This document shows positions 1 through 11,023 of a DNA stretch of 64,000 nt, piece by piece (positions within the stretch are counted from its first letter, which is position 1; each line of letters begins with the position of its first letter). The translations under genes were made by a program, and so were the position numbers. This DNA comes from Methylobacterium marchantiae (GTDB lineage: Bacteria; Pseudomonadota; Alphaproteobacteria; Rhizobiales; Beijerinckiaceae). Location: contig NZ_BPQT01000015.1 in NCBI RefSeq assembly GCF_022179405.1, positions 62,001-126,000 on the forward strand, in the 5' to 3' direction. The notes under the pieces are model-generated. The model saw only the letters and a list, made by a program, of their open reading frames with translations. It was not told the origin of the DNA and made no database searches.

Positions 1-106
1 GTCGCGCGCGGGCCGCTCGCGTCTTCGTCCGGGCCGGACGAGCCTCCGGGACGAAATCCCTGTCGTCCGCTCAATATAGGCTGGACGACGATGACGATAT
101 GAAGCG

Positions 107-114
107 ATGGTTAA
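107..114 (-). promoter_or_regulatory. Candidate CtrA-type half-site upstream of ccrM
   Basis: The minus strand reads TTAACCAT here, which matches one form of the CtrA recognition sequence known from Caulobacter, where ccrM is CtrA-controlled. It lies about 150 bases before the ccrM start. A second TTAA occurs at 222-225. Eight-base matches arise by chance, so this is only a candidate. The rest of the first 268 bases shows no other feature. Confidence 0.3.
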
Positions 115-256
115 ATCGATCGGAGCAAGACTTGAAAATCCTCAGTATTCGAGCGGGTAGGCAAATTCTGCAGCCCCAAATCGAGACGCATTTTCCTCGA
201 CCCGGCAACCCGCCCTTTACGTTAACGGCCCCATGGTCTGCCGGTCAGTCGCGTAA

Positions 257-1462
<1,206 letters not shown>

Positions 1463-1549
1463 GTTTTCAGATGGTGGCACGCGTCAGTGGGTCGGATAAG
1501 GTTGGTGGTCTATCCGGAGAGGTCGCCCCTCTCCTGCTTGCTCCGCAAA

Positions 1550-1757
1550 GAGCCTGTTCGATCGGATGTCTCTGCGAAGGCTTCTGCCAAAGTCGTCATC
1601 CCATCAGACCACCTCATCCTGAGGTGCCCTTTGCGCATGCAGAGGGCCTCGAAGGAGCCCTCCAGACACCAAAGCGATCCCTGGAAGCCTCCTTCGAGGT
1701 CGCTACGCGGCACCTCAGAATGAGGTAAGGCCTTGGAATAACAACTCAAACTGGCTC
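1550..1757. repeat. 208-bp palindromic MITE-like element, copy 1
   Basis: This non-coding element has imperfect terminal inverted repeats beginning GAGCCTGTT. Inside are nested palindromes: CCTCATCCTGAGGTGCC pairs with GGCACCTCAGAATGAGG, and an inner pair is built on CTCGAAGGAGCC and its complement. A second copy of the same 208-bp length lies at 58216-58423 in inverted orientation and is clearly homologous end to end. It fills most of the gap between ccrM and mutY. It holds no plausible gene. Confidence 0.85.
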
Positions 1758-1785
1758 TGAGGCGGGAGGGTTCGCGCTCTTTCGA

Positions 1786-3093
1786 TCATAAACGCGTTTT
1801 CGGCCGGCCGCGCTTGCGCGGGGTCGCGGGCGGGGGCGCCTCCTCCGGCTCCCCGAAAAATCCATCCGCCTCCTCGTCCGGCGGCTTTGCGATCGGGCGC
1901 GGCGCCGGTTTGGGCACCGGGCGAAAGCTCGGGCGCGGCTCGGGCGCCGGCGTCTCGTCGTCGGCGAAGAGCGGCGTGTCCTGAACCGCCCGCATGGCCT
2001 TCGGCCGTCCGCGCTTTGCTTCCTCCGGCTTCGGATCGAAGGCGTGGGCGAGCACCTTCTTCATCACGCCGGGCAGCGGCTCCTCGTCGAGGTCGCGCCG
2101 GGGCGTAAAGCGCATGCCGGCCGGCGCCTCCGTGGCGAGGCCGACGCGGGCGACGAAGACGGTCAGTTCCAGCGGAAAATGCGTGAAGACGTGGCGGACG
2201 ACTCCCGGCAGCCGCTTCCAGCGCGCATCGAGGGGCGCGTCGAGCAGGGCCTGGGCGATCTCGTAGTCGCTCTCCCACGCGCTCGTCGGCGGCTCGGCCA
2301 TGGCTCCGAGAAGCCCCTCCGGAGGACGCGTCCGCAACAGCACCGCCTCGTCGCCGCTGCGGATCGCCACGAAGGCCGCGCCGAAGCGTCCGACGCCCTT
2401 CGCTTTTTTGATCTTGCGCGGAAACGTTTCCTGCAGCCCCAAGGCCCGGGCCTCGCAGGGCGCCATCCACGGACACAGCGCGCAGGCCGGGCGCTTCGGC
2501 GTGCAGATGGTGGAGCCGAGATCCATCAGGCTCTGGGCGAAATCGCCGGGCCGCGCGGCGGGCACCAGGCCTTGCGTCAGGCGCCGGATCTCGGGGCGCG
2601 CTGCGGGGATCGGCGTCTCGACGGCGAAGAGCCGGGTCACCACCCGCTCGACATTGCCGTCCACGGCGGCTTCCTGTCGATCGAAGGCGATGGCGGCGAT
2701 GGCGCCGGCTGTGTAGGCGCCGATGCCGGGCAGCTTGCGTAGGCCGTCGAGCGTGTCGGGAAAGGCGCCGGCCTCGGCGACCGCCTTGGCGCAGGCATGG
2801 AGGTTGCGAGCGCGGGAATAGTAGCCGAGCCCGGCCCAGGCTGACATCACGCTCTCTTCGGGAGCCGTCGCCAGGGCCTCCACCGAAGGGAAGCGTTCGA
2901 GGAAGCGCTGGAAATACGGTTTGACCGCCGCGATCGTGGTCTGCTGCAGCATCACCTCGGACAGCCAGACCCGGTAGGGATCGGGCGCCTCGCCCGGCAG
3001 CGCGCGCCAGGGCAGGACGCGGCGATGCCGGTCGTACCAGGTGAGGAGATCGGCGGCCTGCGGCCGGGGATCGGAGATGGCGGACGCGGGCAT
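1786..3093 (-). CDS. mutY: A/G-specific adenine DNA glycosylase MutY
   Basis: Base-excision repair enzyme that removes adenine mispaired with 8-oxoguanine. The N-terminal half shows the catalytic Glu in SEVMLQQT, the helix-hairpin-helix LPGIGAYTAGA followed by DGNVERV, and a four-cysteine Fe-S loop with spacing C-X6-C-X2-C-X5-C. The C-terminal half is a NUDIX-like 8-oxoG recognition region with a Lys/Pro-rich tail ending KRGRPKTRL, which makes the protein long at 435 residues. The start at MPASAISD is preferred because the longer frame upstream has no MutY-like sequence. Confidence 0.95.
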   Translation of the reverse strand: MPASAISDPRPQAADLLTWYDRHRRVLPWRALPGEAPDPYRVWLSEVMLQQTTIAAVKPYFQRFLERFPSVEALATAPEESVMSAWAGLGYYSRARNLHACAKAVAEAGAFPDTLDGLRKLPGIGAYTAGAIAAIAFDRQEAAVDGNVERVVTRLFAVETPIPAARPEIRRLTQGLVPAARPGDFAQSLMDLGSTICTPKRPACALCPWMAPCEARALGLQETFPRKIKKAKGVGRFGAAFVAIRSGDEAVLLRTRPPEGLLGAMAEPPTSAWESDYEIAQALLDAPLDARWKRLPGVVRHVFTHFPLELTVFVARVGLATEAPAGMRFTPRRDLDEEPLPGVMKKVLAHAFDPKPEEAKRGRPKAMRAVQDTPLFADDETPAPEPRPSFRPVPKPAPRPIAKPPDEEADGFFGEPEEAPPPATPRKRGRPKTRL

Positions 3094-3552
3094 GGGCAAG
3101 CGTGCATAAAGGCGCGGGGCCGGCGATGGAAGTGTGCGCCGACCGTCGGGACTCTCGCCGCCCGATCTGTGACGCCTGACAGACACGCAACAAAAAGGCA
3201 CATGCCTAAGGATGATCGGAGGTGCGTGGTTGGTCAAACCGATCGTAGACCGCAATCTCGCGCTTCAGATCTCGACGCTTTTCGACGACCAGGTCGGAAA
3301 GAATGTCTCTTTTATGCGGATCGATTGCAGATAATAAATTGATGTCTGGATAGGAGCCTTAAAAGACCACGAACACCTTCGTTCTAACGTCCGATTTTTT
3401 AGGATCGAGTCGTTAGAATCGATGCAATAAAGATTACCCATCGAGTATGATCCTTTATTTAAAGTGATACCGATGCGTTGCAATAGGTTTCGATATCGAT
3501 GAAGCCGCAAAGTTAAGTCATGAGTAGCTTGTGCGTGTTCGGCGAGCGTCCC
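3094..3552. other. Lower-GC intergenic stretch with an inverted repeat
   Basis: From about 3200 to 3540 the sequence is distinctly AT-richer than its surroundings. It contains an 8-bp inverted repeat, TTCTAACG at 3382-3389 and its complement at 3411-3418, around a loop rich in T. An 81-codon minus-strand frame crosses it but has no coding character or ribosome-binding site. No gene is supported. It may hold promoter elements or a remnant of acquired DNA. Confidence 0.4.
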
Positions 3553-3756
3553 TTATGCAGGGTTCTTTTTGCCCGGCGCATGTAAGGCAAAGAGAGCGAC
3601 CTTTTCGACGTACCCCATCGGCACGACCGCCCCGCAGGGCGCGCAGTGATAGGCCCTGATCGACCGGAACCAGAGGCCGCTGCGAGCGAGCCCCACCCGA
3701 CATTGCGGGCATCGATGGGTCATCATGACATGGTTGAGATGGACCGGGAGAGACAT
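3553..3756 (-). CDS. Small zinc-ribbon-like protein of unknown function
   Basis: The 67-residue protein has two CxxC pairs, RCPQC and HCAPC, separated by about 20 residues that include a Trp/Phe-rich strand. This is the pattern of a single zinc ribbon. The start is supported by GAGAGGAA a few bases upstream of the ATG. The same frame opens further upstream, but that part shows no domain. It stands alone between mutY and the DciA gene, transcribed opposite to the latter. A metal-binding nucleic-acid or protein adaptor is possible, but no specific role can be assigned. Confidence 0.6.
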   Translation of the reverse strand: MSLPVHLNHVMMTHRCPQCRVGLARSGLWFRSIRAYHCAPCGAVVPMGYVEKVALFALHAPGKKNPA

Positions 3757-4165
3757 GCATTTCCTCTCATGAGAGGAGCGCTCATGTCGCTCAGTCATCG
3801 ACACTCGATTCCTTGGTCTATGATTGGCGACTCTAACCCCTTTTGTTCGACGATGTACCTTGGAATCTGCATTCTCGGCCATTTCAGCCACGATTTTGGC
3901 GCCGAAACCGTGAATGGCGGACCGTAACACTCCGCGGATCGAGGTCGCGCCTTCTCCAAATCTCCTGCTTCCGGCGCGGCACGGGCCGGAATCCGCCGTG
4001 CGGACCAGGACCGGCGGTTCGGTGTCTTCTGATCATGCCGAGCGGAGTCGACGCGACCCCGGGGCCCTGGCGGGATCGGTCCGACGCTTCAGGCCGCGGC
4101 GCCGACATGATATCGTGATGCATGTCAGCGGACGTCTCGGGCATCGCAGGGTCACAACCACCATC
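3757..4165. other. Intergenic region with no recognised gene
   Basis: About 400 bases separate the divergent zinc-ribbon and DUF721 genes. The left half is moderately AT-rich and presumably carries both promoters. Open frames here lack ribosome-binding sites and family resemblance. No repeat or RNA gene was recognised. Confidence 0.4.
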
Positions 4166-4651
4166 ATGGCCCGCATCAAACCCCTCGCCGAACTGATCGA
4201 GACCTGCATCGGCCCGGCCTTCGCCGCGCAGGGTTTCGCCTCCACCGACATCCTGGCGGCCTGGCCCGACATCGTCGGTGAGCGCCTCGCCCGGTTCTGC
4301 CAGCCCTCGAAGCTCGAATGGCCGCGCCGCGCCAGGCGCGAGGAACAGGGCCGGCCCGATCCCGGCACCCTCGTGGTGAGGGTGGAGGGCGTCTTCGCCC
4401 TCGAATTGCAGCATCTCGCCCCCGTGGTGATCCAGCGCATCAACGCCCATTACGGCTGGGCCTGCGTCGGCAAGCTCGTCCTGAAGCAGGGGCGCGTCCA
4501 TCAGGCGGTTCGCAAGCGCGCTCCGGCCATCCTCGATCCGGCGAAGCGCGGTGAAGTGGCCCTTGCGGTCTCCGCCATCGGCGACGACGCCCTGCGCGAT
4601 GCCCTCGACCGGCTCGGCGTGGCGATCGTCGCGTCGGCGCCCCCGCGCTGA
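4166..4651 (+). CDS. DUF721/DciA-family protein (probable replicative helicase loader or recruiter)
   Basis: The 161-residue protein opens MARIKPLAELIETC and continues with the DUF721 core FASTDILAAWPDIVGERLARFCQP in two segments, followed by a strand pattern LVVRVEGVFALELQHL. DUF721 includes DciA, which recruits the DnaB helicase in bacteria lacking DnaC. In related alphaproteobacteria such a gene often sits between mutY and a DsbA-like thioredoxin gene, and that order is seen here. The start at 4166 is chosen because the conserved domain begins there. The upstream frame extension is unlike the family. Confidence 0.75.
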   Translation: MARIKPLAELIETCIGPAFAAQGFASTDILAAWPDIVGERLARFCQPSKLEWPRRARREEQGRPDPGTLVVRVEGVFALELQHLAPVVIQRINAHYGWACVGKLVLKQGRVHQAVRKRAPAILDPAKRGEVALAVSAIGDDALRDALDRLGVAIVASAPPR

Positions 4652-4836
4652 GCAGGTTTCGCAGACGTGGTTTCCGGTTCTGCGACAAGAACCCGTTCAG
4701 GGCCGAATCCCGCCCGCGGCGGCGCGGACGTCGCGGCGCATGGAAGCGGGGCCGCCTGTCCCGTCTTGTCAGATTGGGCGCGGGTCTCTACCGCAGGCCG
4801 CATGGATCGGATCTGCGAGCGGAGCCCGTCGACAGC

Positions 4837-5490
4837 ATGATCACCCGTCGCGACACTTTGAAACTCACCGGCATGGCGATCGGCGCTGCGGCGCTCTTGC
4901 CGCGGATGACCTTCGACGCCTTCGCCCAGGATGCGAACCTCGCCTCGCTGATGGAGCCGGGGCCCCTCGGCGACGTCTGGCTCGGGCCGAAGGACGCCAA
5001 GGTCACGATCATCGAATACGCCTCGATGACCTGCTCGCACTGCGCCGCCTTCCACAAGCAGACCTGGCCGACCCTGAAGGAGCGCTACATCGACACCGGC
5101 AAGGTGCGCTTCACCCTGCGCGAGTTCCCGCTCGATCCCCTCGCCACGGCGGCCTTCATGCTGGCCCGCTGCGACGGCGACGCGAAATACTACCCCATCA
5201 CCGATCTGCTCTTCGACCAGCAGCAGGCCTGGGCCTATGTCCAGAAGCCGCAATCGCCGGTGGACGCCCTCGAGCAGATGCTGCGCCAGGCCGGGTTCTC
5301 CAAGGAGAAGTTCGAGACCTGCCTCAAGGATCAGAAGCTCTACGCCGCCGTGAACGCGGTGAAGCAGAAAGGCCTCGAGACCTTCAAGGTCGATTCGACG
5401 CCGACCTTCTTCATCAACGGCGAGCGCTTCAAGGGCGAGATGACGATCGAGGGAATCGAGAAGGTGATCAAGCCGATCCTGGGGGCTTGA
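4837..5490 (+). CDS. DsbA-family thiol:disulfide oxidoreductase, Tat-exported
   Basis: This predicted periplasmic thioredoxin-fold protein has 217 residues. The N-terminus ITRRDTLKLTG followed by a hydrophobic stretch is a twin-arginine signal, with a likely cleavage after AFA near residue 30. The active site is CSHC at residues 66-69, and the cis-proline loop reads STPTFFINGE near the C-terminus. It would catalyse or isomerise disulfides in exported proteins. It lies directly after the DciA-like gene on the same strand and 206 bases before the ATP synthase operon. Confidence 0.88.
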   Translation: MITRRDTLKLTGMAIGAAALLPRMTFDAFAQDANLASLMEPGPLGDVWLGPKDAKVTIIEYASMTCSHCAAFHKQTWPTLKERYIDTGKVRFTLREFPLDPLATAAFMLARCDGDAKYYPITDLLFDQQQAWAYVQKPQSPVDALEQMLRQAGFSKEKFETCLKDQKLYAAVNAVKQKGLETFKVDSTPTFFINGERFKGEMTIEGIEKVIKPILGA

Positions 5491-5603
5491 GCGCCAAGCT
5501 CGGCCGTTGATTGCGCGTCATGCGCGGGACACATCGGCGAAGATGGGCCAAAAGATCGGTTTTATTCAGTATTTTCAATGGTTTGGTATGTGTTCGGAGC
5601 GCC

Positions 5604-5632
5604 TTGACACCCAAGATGGGCGAAACTATGGT
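5604..5632 (+). promoter_or_regulatory. Sigma70-type promoter of the F0 ATP synthase operon
   Basis: A perfect TTGACA hexamer at 5604-5609 is followed after exactly 17 bases by TATGGT at 5627-5632. The site lies about 65 bases upstream of atpI and is the only strong match in the 206-base gap. The inferred transcription start is near 5639. Confidence 0.65.
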
Positions 5633-5696
5633 GCGCCGCGCTTGCAGGAGGCTTTCCGGCTGGTTCCCTCCACTCTCGCCAATGTGAGTTTTCGCC

Positions 5697-6089
5697 GTGA
5701 GCGGTAACGACGCAGGGGATGGGCGTGGGGACGGACGGCGCGAGCCGGACGAGGACCTTTCTGCAAGACTCAAACGTCTCGAGAGGCGGATCGAGGAGAA
5801 GCGGCCCGCCGCTTCGTCCGGTCCTCTGCCGCGTCCCGGCGCCTCCAAGGGGGCGTCACCCTTGGGCCAGGCGATGCGACTCTCCACGGAGTTCATCGCC
5901 GGTGTCCTCGCAGGAGGCATTCTCGGCTGGTTGTGCGATCGGTTTCTGGGGACGAAGCCCTGGGGTCTGATCGTTCTGCTCATGCTGGGCTTCGCAACCG
6001 GCGTCTATAACGTCATGCGTGTCTCGGGCTCGCTCCCGGGGTCGTTCAAGAAGATCGAGGCCAACGAGAACGTGGCCGAGAAGGATTAG
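5697..6089 (+). CDS. atpI: ATP synthase accessory protein AtpI
   Basis: Small membrane protein that assists assembly of the c-ring and the F0 sector. The 130-residue product has a charged N-terminal half followed by two hydrophobic segments: about residues 66-83 (FIAGVLAGGILGWLCD) and about 92-110 (WGLIVLLMLGFATGVYNV). This is the typical AtpI/AtpZ layout. It starts with GTG (GTG AGC GGT). It is the first gene of the F0 operon, 105 bases before atpB. Confidence 0.88.
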   Translation: MSGNDAGDGRGDGRREPDEDLSARLKRLERRIEEKRPAASSGPLPRPGASKGASPLGQAMRLSTEFIAGVLAGGILGWLCDRFLGTKPWGLIVLLMLGFATGVYNVMRVSGSLPGSFKKIEANENVAEKD

Positions 6090-6194
6090 GACCGCGAGCG
6101 GTCCTAATCCGATCAAGTGAGCTTTGCCGCCTTCGGGCGGTCGTGGGGGGAGCGGGCATATCGCCAGCTCGTGGACAGAAGGACGGTAGCGGCA

Positions 6195-6950
6195 ATGGCC
6201 GTAAAGATGGATCCGATCCACCAGTTCGAGCTCAAGCCGCTCGTCTCCTTCGGTCATATCGGCAATCAGGAACTCGCGTTCACGCAGTCGGCCCTGTACA
6301 TGTTCGCCGCCGTCGGGATCATCGCCCTGATCACGATCGTGGCGACGGCGCAGCGCTCGGTGGTGCCGGGCCGCATGCAGTCCATGGCCGAGGTGTTCTA
6401 CGAGTTCATCGGCTCGACCCTACGCCAGTCGGCCGGCCACGGCTCGGAGCGGTTCATGCCGCTGATCTTCTCCCTGTTCATGTTCGTGCTCGTCCTGAAC
6501 ATGTTCGGCATGATCCCCTACGCGTTCGCCGTGACAAGCCACATCATCGTGACCTTCGCGCTGGCGTTCCTCGTGATCGGCACCGTCATCGTCTACGGCT
6601 TCATGGCCCACGGCACCAAGTTCCTGAAGGTGTTCGTGCCCTCGGGCGTGCCCGGCTGGCTCCTGCCGATGATCGTCGCCATCGAGATCGTGTCGTTCAT
6701 CTCGCGCCCGATCAGCCTCGCCGTCCGTCTCTTCGCCAACGTCCTGGCGGGCCACATCGCCCTCAAGATCTTCGCGGGCTTCGTGCCGGCGCTCCTCGCC
6801 GCGGGTGCCTGGGGTGCGATCTCTCCGCTGCCGCTGGCCCTCAGCGTCGCGGTGACGGCCCTCGAATTCCTCGTCGCCGGTCTGCAGGCCTACGTCTTCG
6901 CGACGCTCGCCTCGATCTACCTCAGCGACGCGCTCCACCCCGGCCACTAG
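6195..6950 (+). CDS. atpB: ATP synthase F0 subunit a
   Basis: Membrane subunit forming the proton half-channels next to the c-ring. The 251-residue protein begins MAVKMDPIHQFELKPL. It carries the diagnostic helix RPISLAVRLFANVLAGH, whose Arg is essential for rotation-coupled proton transfer. Several hydrophobic helices span the rest, ending with YVFATLASIYLSDA. The ATG at 6195 is chosen over an upstream in-frame codon because subunit a homologues begin here. Confidence 0.96.
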   Translation: MAVKMDPIHQFELKPLVSFGHIGNQELAFTQSALYMFAAVGIIALITIVATAQRSVVPGRMQSMAEVFYEFIGSTLRQSAGHGSERFMPLIFSLFMFVLVLNMFGMIPYAFAVTSHIIVTFALAFLVIGTVIVYGFMAHGTKFLKVFVPSGVPGWLLPMIVAIEIVSFISRPISLAVRLFANVLAGHIALKIFAGFVPALLAAGAWGAISPLPLALSVAVTALEFLVAGLQAYVFATLASIYLSDALHPGH

Positions 6951-7040
6951 GCCCCGGCGGTACCCCCTTCCGTCCCCGGTCCGCGGTCGCGGCCGGATTT
7001 CTCTCCACGCAACGAACGAACCGACACCAGGAGCAATTTG

Positions 7041-7268
7041 ATGGATCCCTTAGCCGCTAAGTACATCGGCGCCGGTCTCGCCTGCCTCGGAATGGCGGGT
7101 GCCGCCATCGGCCTCGGCAACCTCTTCGGCCAGTTCTACGCCGGTGCCCTTCGCAACCCGTCGGCCGCCGACGGCCAGCGCGGCAACCTGCTCCTCGGCT
7201 TCGCCCTGACGGAAGCGCTCGGCATCTTCTCGCTGCTCGTCGCGCTGCTCCTCCTGTTCGCCGTCTAA
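7041..7268 (+). CDS. atpE: ATP synthase F0 subunit c
   Basis: Ring-forming proteolipid of 75 residues with two transmembrane helices. The first is Gly/Ala-rich ([17 protein letters not shown]), the polar loop contains RNPSA, and the second helix carries the proton-binding Glu58 in [11 protein letters not shown] clear AGGAG ribosome-binding site precedes the ATG. It lies between atpB and the b' gene in the usual alphaproteobacterial order. Confidence 0.97.
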   Translation: MDPLAAKYIGAGLACLGMAGAAIGLGNLFGQFYAGALRNPSAADGQRGNLLLGFALTEALGIFSLLVALLLLFAV

Positions 7269-7372
7269 GACCGGCCTACTCGTCGATCCCGACAGCAGAC
7301 CCGGACCGGGCGCCCCGTTCCATCGGACACGCGCCCGGTCCCTTTCACGCATTTCTTTGAGCGAAGGACGTC

Positions 7373-7933
7373 ATGGCTCAGCCTGCTCATTCCACCGCTA
7401 CGCAAGGCATCATGGCATCGCCCGCATCCGAACATGGCGGCGGCTTTCCGCCCTTCGAGAGCCATACCTTTCTCTCGCAGCTGATCTGGCTCGCGCTGGC
7501 CTTCGGCCTGCTCTACTACCTGATGGACAAGGTGGCCCTGCCCCGCATGCAGGCGATCCTGCATGACCGCGCCACGCGCCTGTCGTCGGATCTCGACGAG
7601 GCCCAGCGCATGAAGGCCGAGGCCGAGGCCGCTGGCGCCGCCTACGAGAAGTCGCTGGCCGACGCCCAGGCCAAGGCCCGCACCATCGCGGCCGAGACCC
7701 GCGCGTCCCTCACCGCCGAGGCCGAGACCCGTCGCAAGACGCTGGAGGCCGAGCTCAACGACAAGATCGCCGCCTCCGAGGCGACGATCCGGAGCCGCAC
7801 CGCCGAGGCCATGGGCAGCGTTCGCTCCATCGCCGGCGAGACCGCCTCCGCCATCGTCGAGCGCCTCACCGGACAGGCTCCCGACCAGACCACCCTCGAC
7901 ACCGCGCTGAACCGCGTCGCCATCCCGCACTGA
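7373..7933 (+). CDS. atpF': ATP synthase F0 subunit b'
   Basis: Peripheral-stalk subunit of 186 residues. A short N-terminal extension precedes one membrane helix (LIWLALAFGLLYYLMDKVALPRM, described in part), followed by a long Ala/Glu/Arg-rich coiled coil. Phototrophic and alphaproteobacterial F0 operons carry two different b-type genes. This is the b' form, placed directly before the shorter b gene. Confidence 0.92.
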   Translation: MAQPAHSTATQGIMASPASEHGGGFPPFESHTFLSQLIWLALAFGLLYYLMDKVALPRMQAILHDRATRLSSDLDEAQRMKAEAEAAGAAYEKSLADAQAKARTIAAETRASLTAEAETRRKTLEAELNDKIAASEATIRSRTAEAMGSVRSIAGETASAIVERLTGQAPDQTTLDTALNRVAIPH

Positions 7934-8002
7934 GTGCGGTCGCAGCTGACGTGATCGGTCCGGCCCTGCCCCGCCGGACGCCAACGAGTTAGGACGACGA
8001 GA

Positions 8003-8491
8003 ATGTTGTTGGATGCCGAGTTCTGGGTCGCCGTCGCCTTCGTCCTGTTCATGGGCGTCGTGTGGAAGGTCGGCGGCTTCGGGCAGATCACCAAGGCCCT
8101 CGACACCCGCGGCCGCCGCGTCCGCTCGGAGCTCGACGAGGCCCGCCGTCTGCGCGAGGAGGCCGCGACGGTGCTGGCCGATTACAAGAAGCGCCGCGCC
8201 CAGGCCGAATCCGAGGCCGAGGCGATCGTCGCCGGAGCCCGCGAAGAGGCCCAGCGCATCGCCGAGGAGGGCCATGCCCGCCTGAACGAGTTCATCGCCC
8301 GCCGCACCAAGTCGGCGGAGACCAAGATCGCCCAGGCCGAGGTCCAGGCCACCGCCCAGGTCCGTGCCGCTGCCGCCGACGCGGCTGTGAAGGTCTCCGA
8401 GGTGGTGCTGCGCGAGCGCATGCAGGGCGATGCCGCCCTGTCGCTGGTCCGGTCCAGCCTCGACGAGGTCAAGGGCCGTCTCCGAGCCTGA
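8003..8491 (+). CDS. atpF: ATP synthase F0 subunit b
   Basis: Second peripheral-stalk subunit, 162 residues. The N-terminal membrane helix ([19 protein letters not shown]) is followed by a charged coiled coil, ending [10 protein letters not shown]. It is the last gene of the F0 operon and is closed by an intrinsic terminator 46 bases downstream. The F1 genes are not in this window, as expected from the split F0/F1 operons of this group. Confidence 0.94.
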   Translation: MLLDAEFWVAVAFVLFMGVVWKVGGFGQITKALDTRGRRVRSELDEARRLREEAATVLADYKKRRAQAESEAEAIVAGAREEAQRIAEEGHARLNEFIARRTKSAETKIAQAEVQATAQVRAAAADAAVKVSEVVLRERMQGDAALSLVRSSLDEVKGRLRA

Positions 8492-8536
8492 TAGTCTTCC
8501 GAGCCCGACGTCTTCGAGAACGATCGTTTCGAGAAA

Positions 8537-8559
8537 GCCGCCCCACGGGCGGCTTTTTT
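8537..8559 (+). terminator. Rho-independent terminator of the F0 operon
   Basis: A perfect 7-bp stem (GCCGCCC with GGGCGGC) and a 3-base loop are followed by six T residues. It lies shortly after the atpF stop codon and before the ABC transporter genes. Confidence 0.92.
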
Positions 8560-8657
8560 GTTGCCGGACGTGCCGCATCACACTCGCGGGCCGCACCCCC
8601 TGTCGTGGTATGGCGGCACGCACGTCCATTCCGCCGAATATAATCCATGGAGATCCG

Positions 8658-9580
<923 letters not shown>

Positions 9581-9584
<4 letters not shown>

Positions 9585-10357
9585 ACCCGCTGTCGATGAA
9601 CTGGCCGGCCGTCAGCGCGATCTACCTCTTCGAGATGGCCCGCTTCTGGCGCACCGGTCTGCAGAGCATCGTGGCGCCAGTGATCGCCACATCGCTCTAC
9701 TTCGTGGTCTTCGGCGCGGCGATCGGTGCCCGCGTGGCCTCGGTGGACGGGGTCGCCTACGGCGCCTTCATCGTGCCCGGCCTGATCATGCTCTCGCTGC
9801 TGACGCAGAGCATAGCCAATGCCTCGTTCGGCATCTACTTCCCGCGCTTCGCCGGCACGATCTACGAGATCCTGTCGGCGCCGGTCTCGCCGCTCGAGAT
9901 CGTGCTCGGCTATGTCGGGGCGGCCGCCTCGAAATCCATCCTGATCGGCCTCATCATCCTGGCGACGGCCGCGCTGTTCGTGCCCCTGCGCATCGAGCAT
10001 CCGATCTGGATGGTGGCGTTCCTGCTCCTCACGGCGGTGACGTTCAGCCTGTTCGGCTTCCTCATCGGGCTTTGGGCCGACGGGTTCGAGAAGCTTCAAC
10101 TCGTGCCGCTCCTCATCGTGACGCCGCTGACCTTCCTCGGCGGCAGTTTCTATTCCATCGAGATGCTGCCGCCGTTCTGGCGGGCGGTGAGCCTCGTCAA
10201 CCCGGTCGTCTATCTCATCAGCGGCTTCCGCTGGAGCTTCTTCGGCGCCTCCGACGTGAGGGTGGAGATCAGCCTCGCCATGACCCTGGTCTTCCTGGCC
10301 GCCTGCCTCGGCGGCGTGGTCTGGATCTTCCGGACCGGCTATCGGCTGAAGAGCTGA
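9581..10357 (+). CDS. ABC-2 type exporter, membrane subunit
   Basis: Permease partner of the preceding ATPase, 258 residues with about six hydrophobic segments. It has the ABC-2 signature region around [17 protein letters not shown] and [13 protein letters not shown]. The ATG overlaps the ATPase stop (ATGA). It resembles NodJ/DrrB permeases, which export lipophilic or saccharide-linked compounds. Which one applies here cannot be told from sequence. Confidence 0.92.
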
Positions 10358-10487
10358 TCTCGATTGCCTCAGATCGCGTGGCCGCGACGGGCGCCCTCTC
10401 CTTTCCGGAGAGGAGACACGCGTTAATAGTGGTAATCCGACGCTTGGTACCTATCCACAAGCATCTGAGAAGCGTGGGTATCTGACG

Positions 10488-10982
10488 TCAAGTTCGTTGA
10501 TACCAGTAAGCCGACAGCGAGAAGGATACCTCACGTTCATTCCCTTTCGCCCGCGCCGCGATGCACCATTCCAAGTAGCGGCAAACTGCCCTGGCTTGCC
10601 CTGGGTCCAATGCATCCCAACGCTCTCTTAGGAGCGCTAGCTGCCAAGCGATAACTTCGTCTGTTGTAGTAGAGGGGTCAAAGACGCAGAGGTAAGATGC
10701 CGGATCGGAATTAAGATCAGCACCTCGTAGGTCAGCAATTATGAACGCAGGAAGGTAGAAACGAGCCGCCTCGTTGGTAAGGAACCCAAAGCCGCTATGA
10801 CGGTCTATCTCAGCCACCGTGTCTGGCGGGAGGGTGCTCCAATCAGTTATTACAGCGAGATCCGCCCCAATGCGGATATCCTCCTCACGATCACCTTTCG
10901 AGATCGAACCGAAATCTTCGGGGCGATGGGTTGGGAAAGATCGCCGAATTTCAGTTTCAACTGGTTCAGCCGCTGTGCTCAT
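10488..10982 (-). CDS. Orphan cytoplasmic protein, DUF6714-like
   Basis: The 164-residue acidic protein has a core GFLTNEAARFYLPAFIIADL and a later LERWDALDPGQARAV-like segment (LRERWDALDPGQ). This pattern of a folded helical unit is found in DUF6714 proteins. The function is unknown. Its GC content is visibly lower than that of flanking genes and codon use is less biased. It sits beside a MITE-like element. Together these suggest acquired DNA. There is no good ribosome-binding site before the ATG at 10982. Confidence 0.6.
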   Translation of the reverse strand: MSTAAEPVETEIRRSFPTHRPEDFGSISKGDREEDIRIGADLAVITDWSTLPPDTVAEIDRHSGFGFLTNEAARFYLPAFIIADLRGADLNSDPASYLCVFDPSTTTDEVIAWQLALLRERWDALDPGQARAVCRYLEWCIAARAKGNEREVSFSLSAYWYQRT

Positions 10983-11023
10983 GAAGCATAGATATCAATC
11001 GTACCAAGGTCCGCAACGGGTCA

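Noticed and set aside
3265-3510. 81-codon minus-strand frame in the AT-rich gap
   Set aside because: No ribosome-binding site, no domain, and composition follows the non-coding background.
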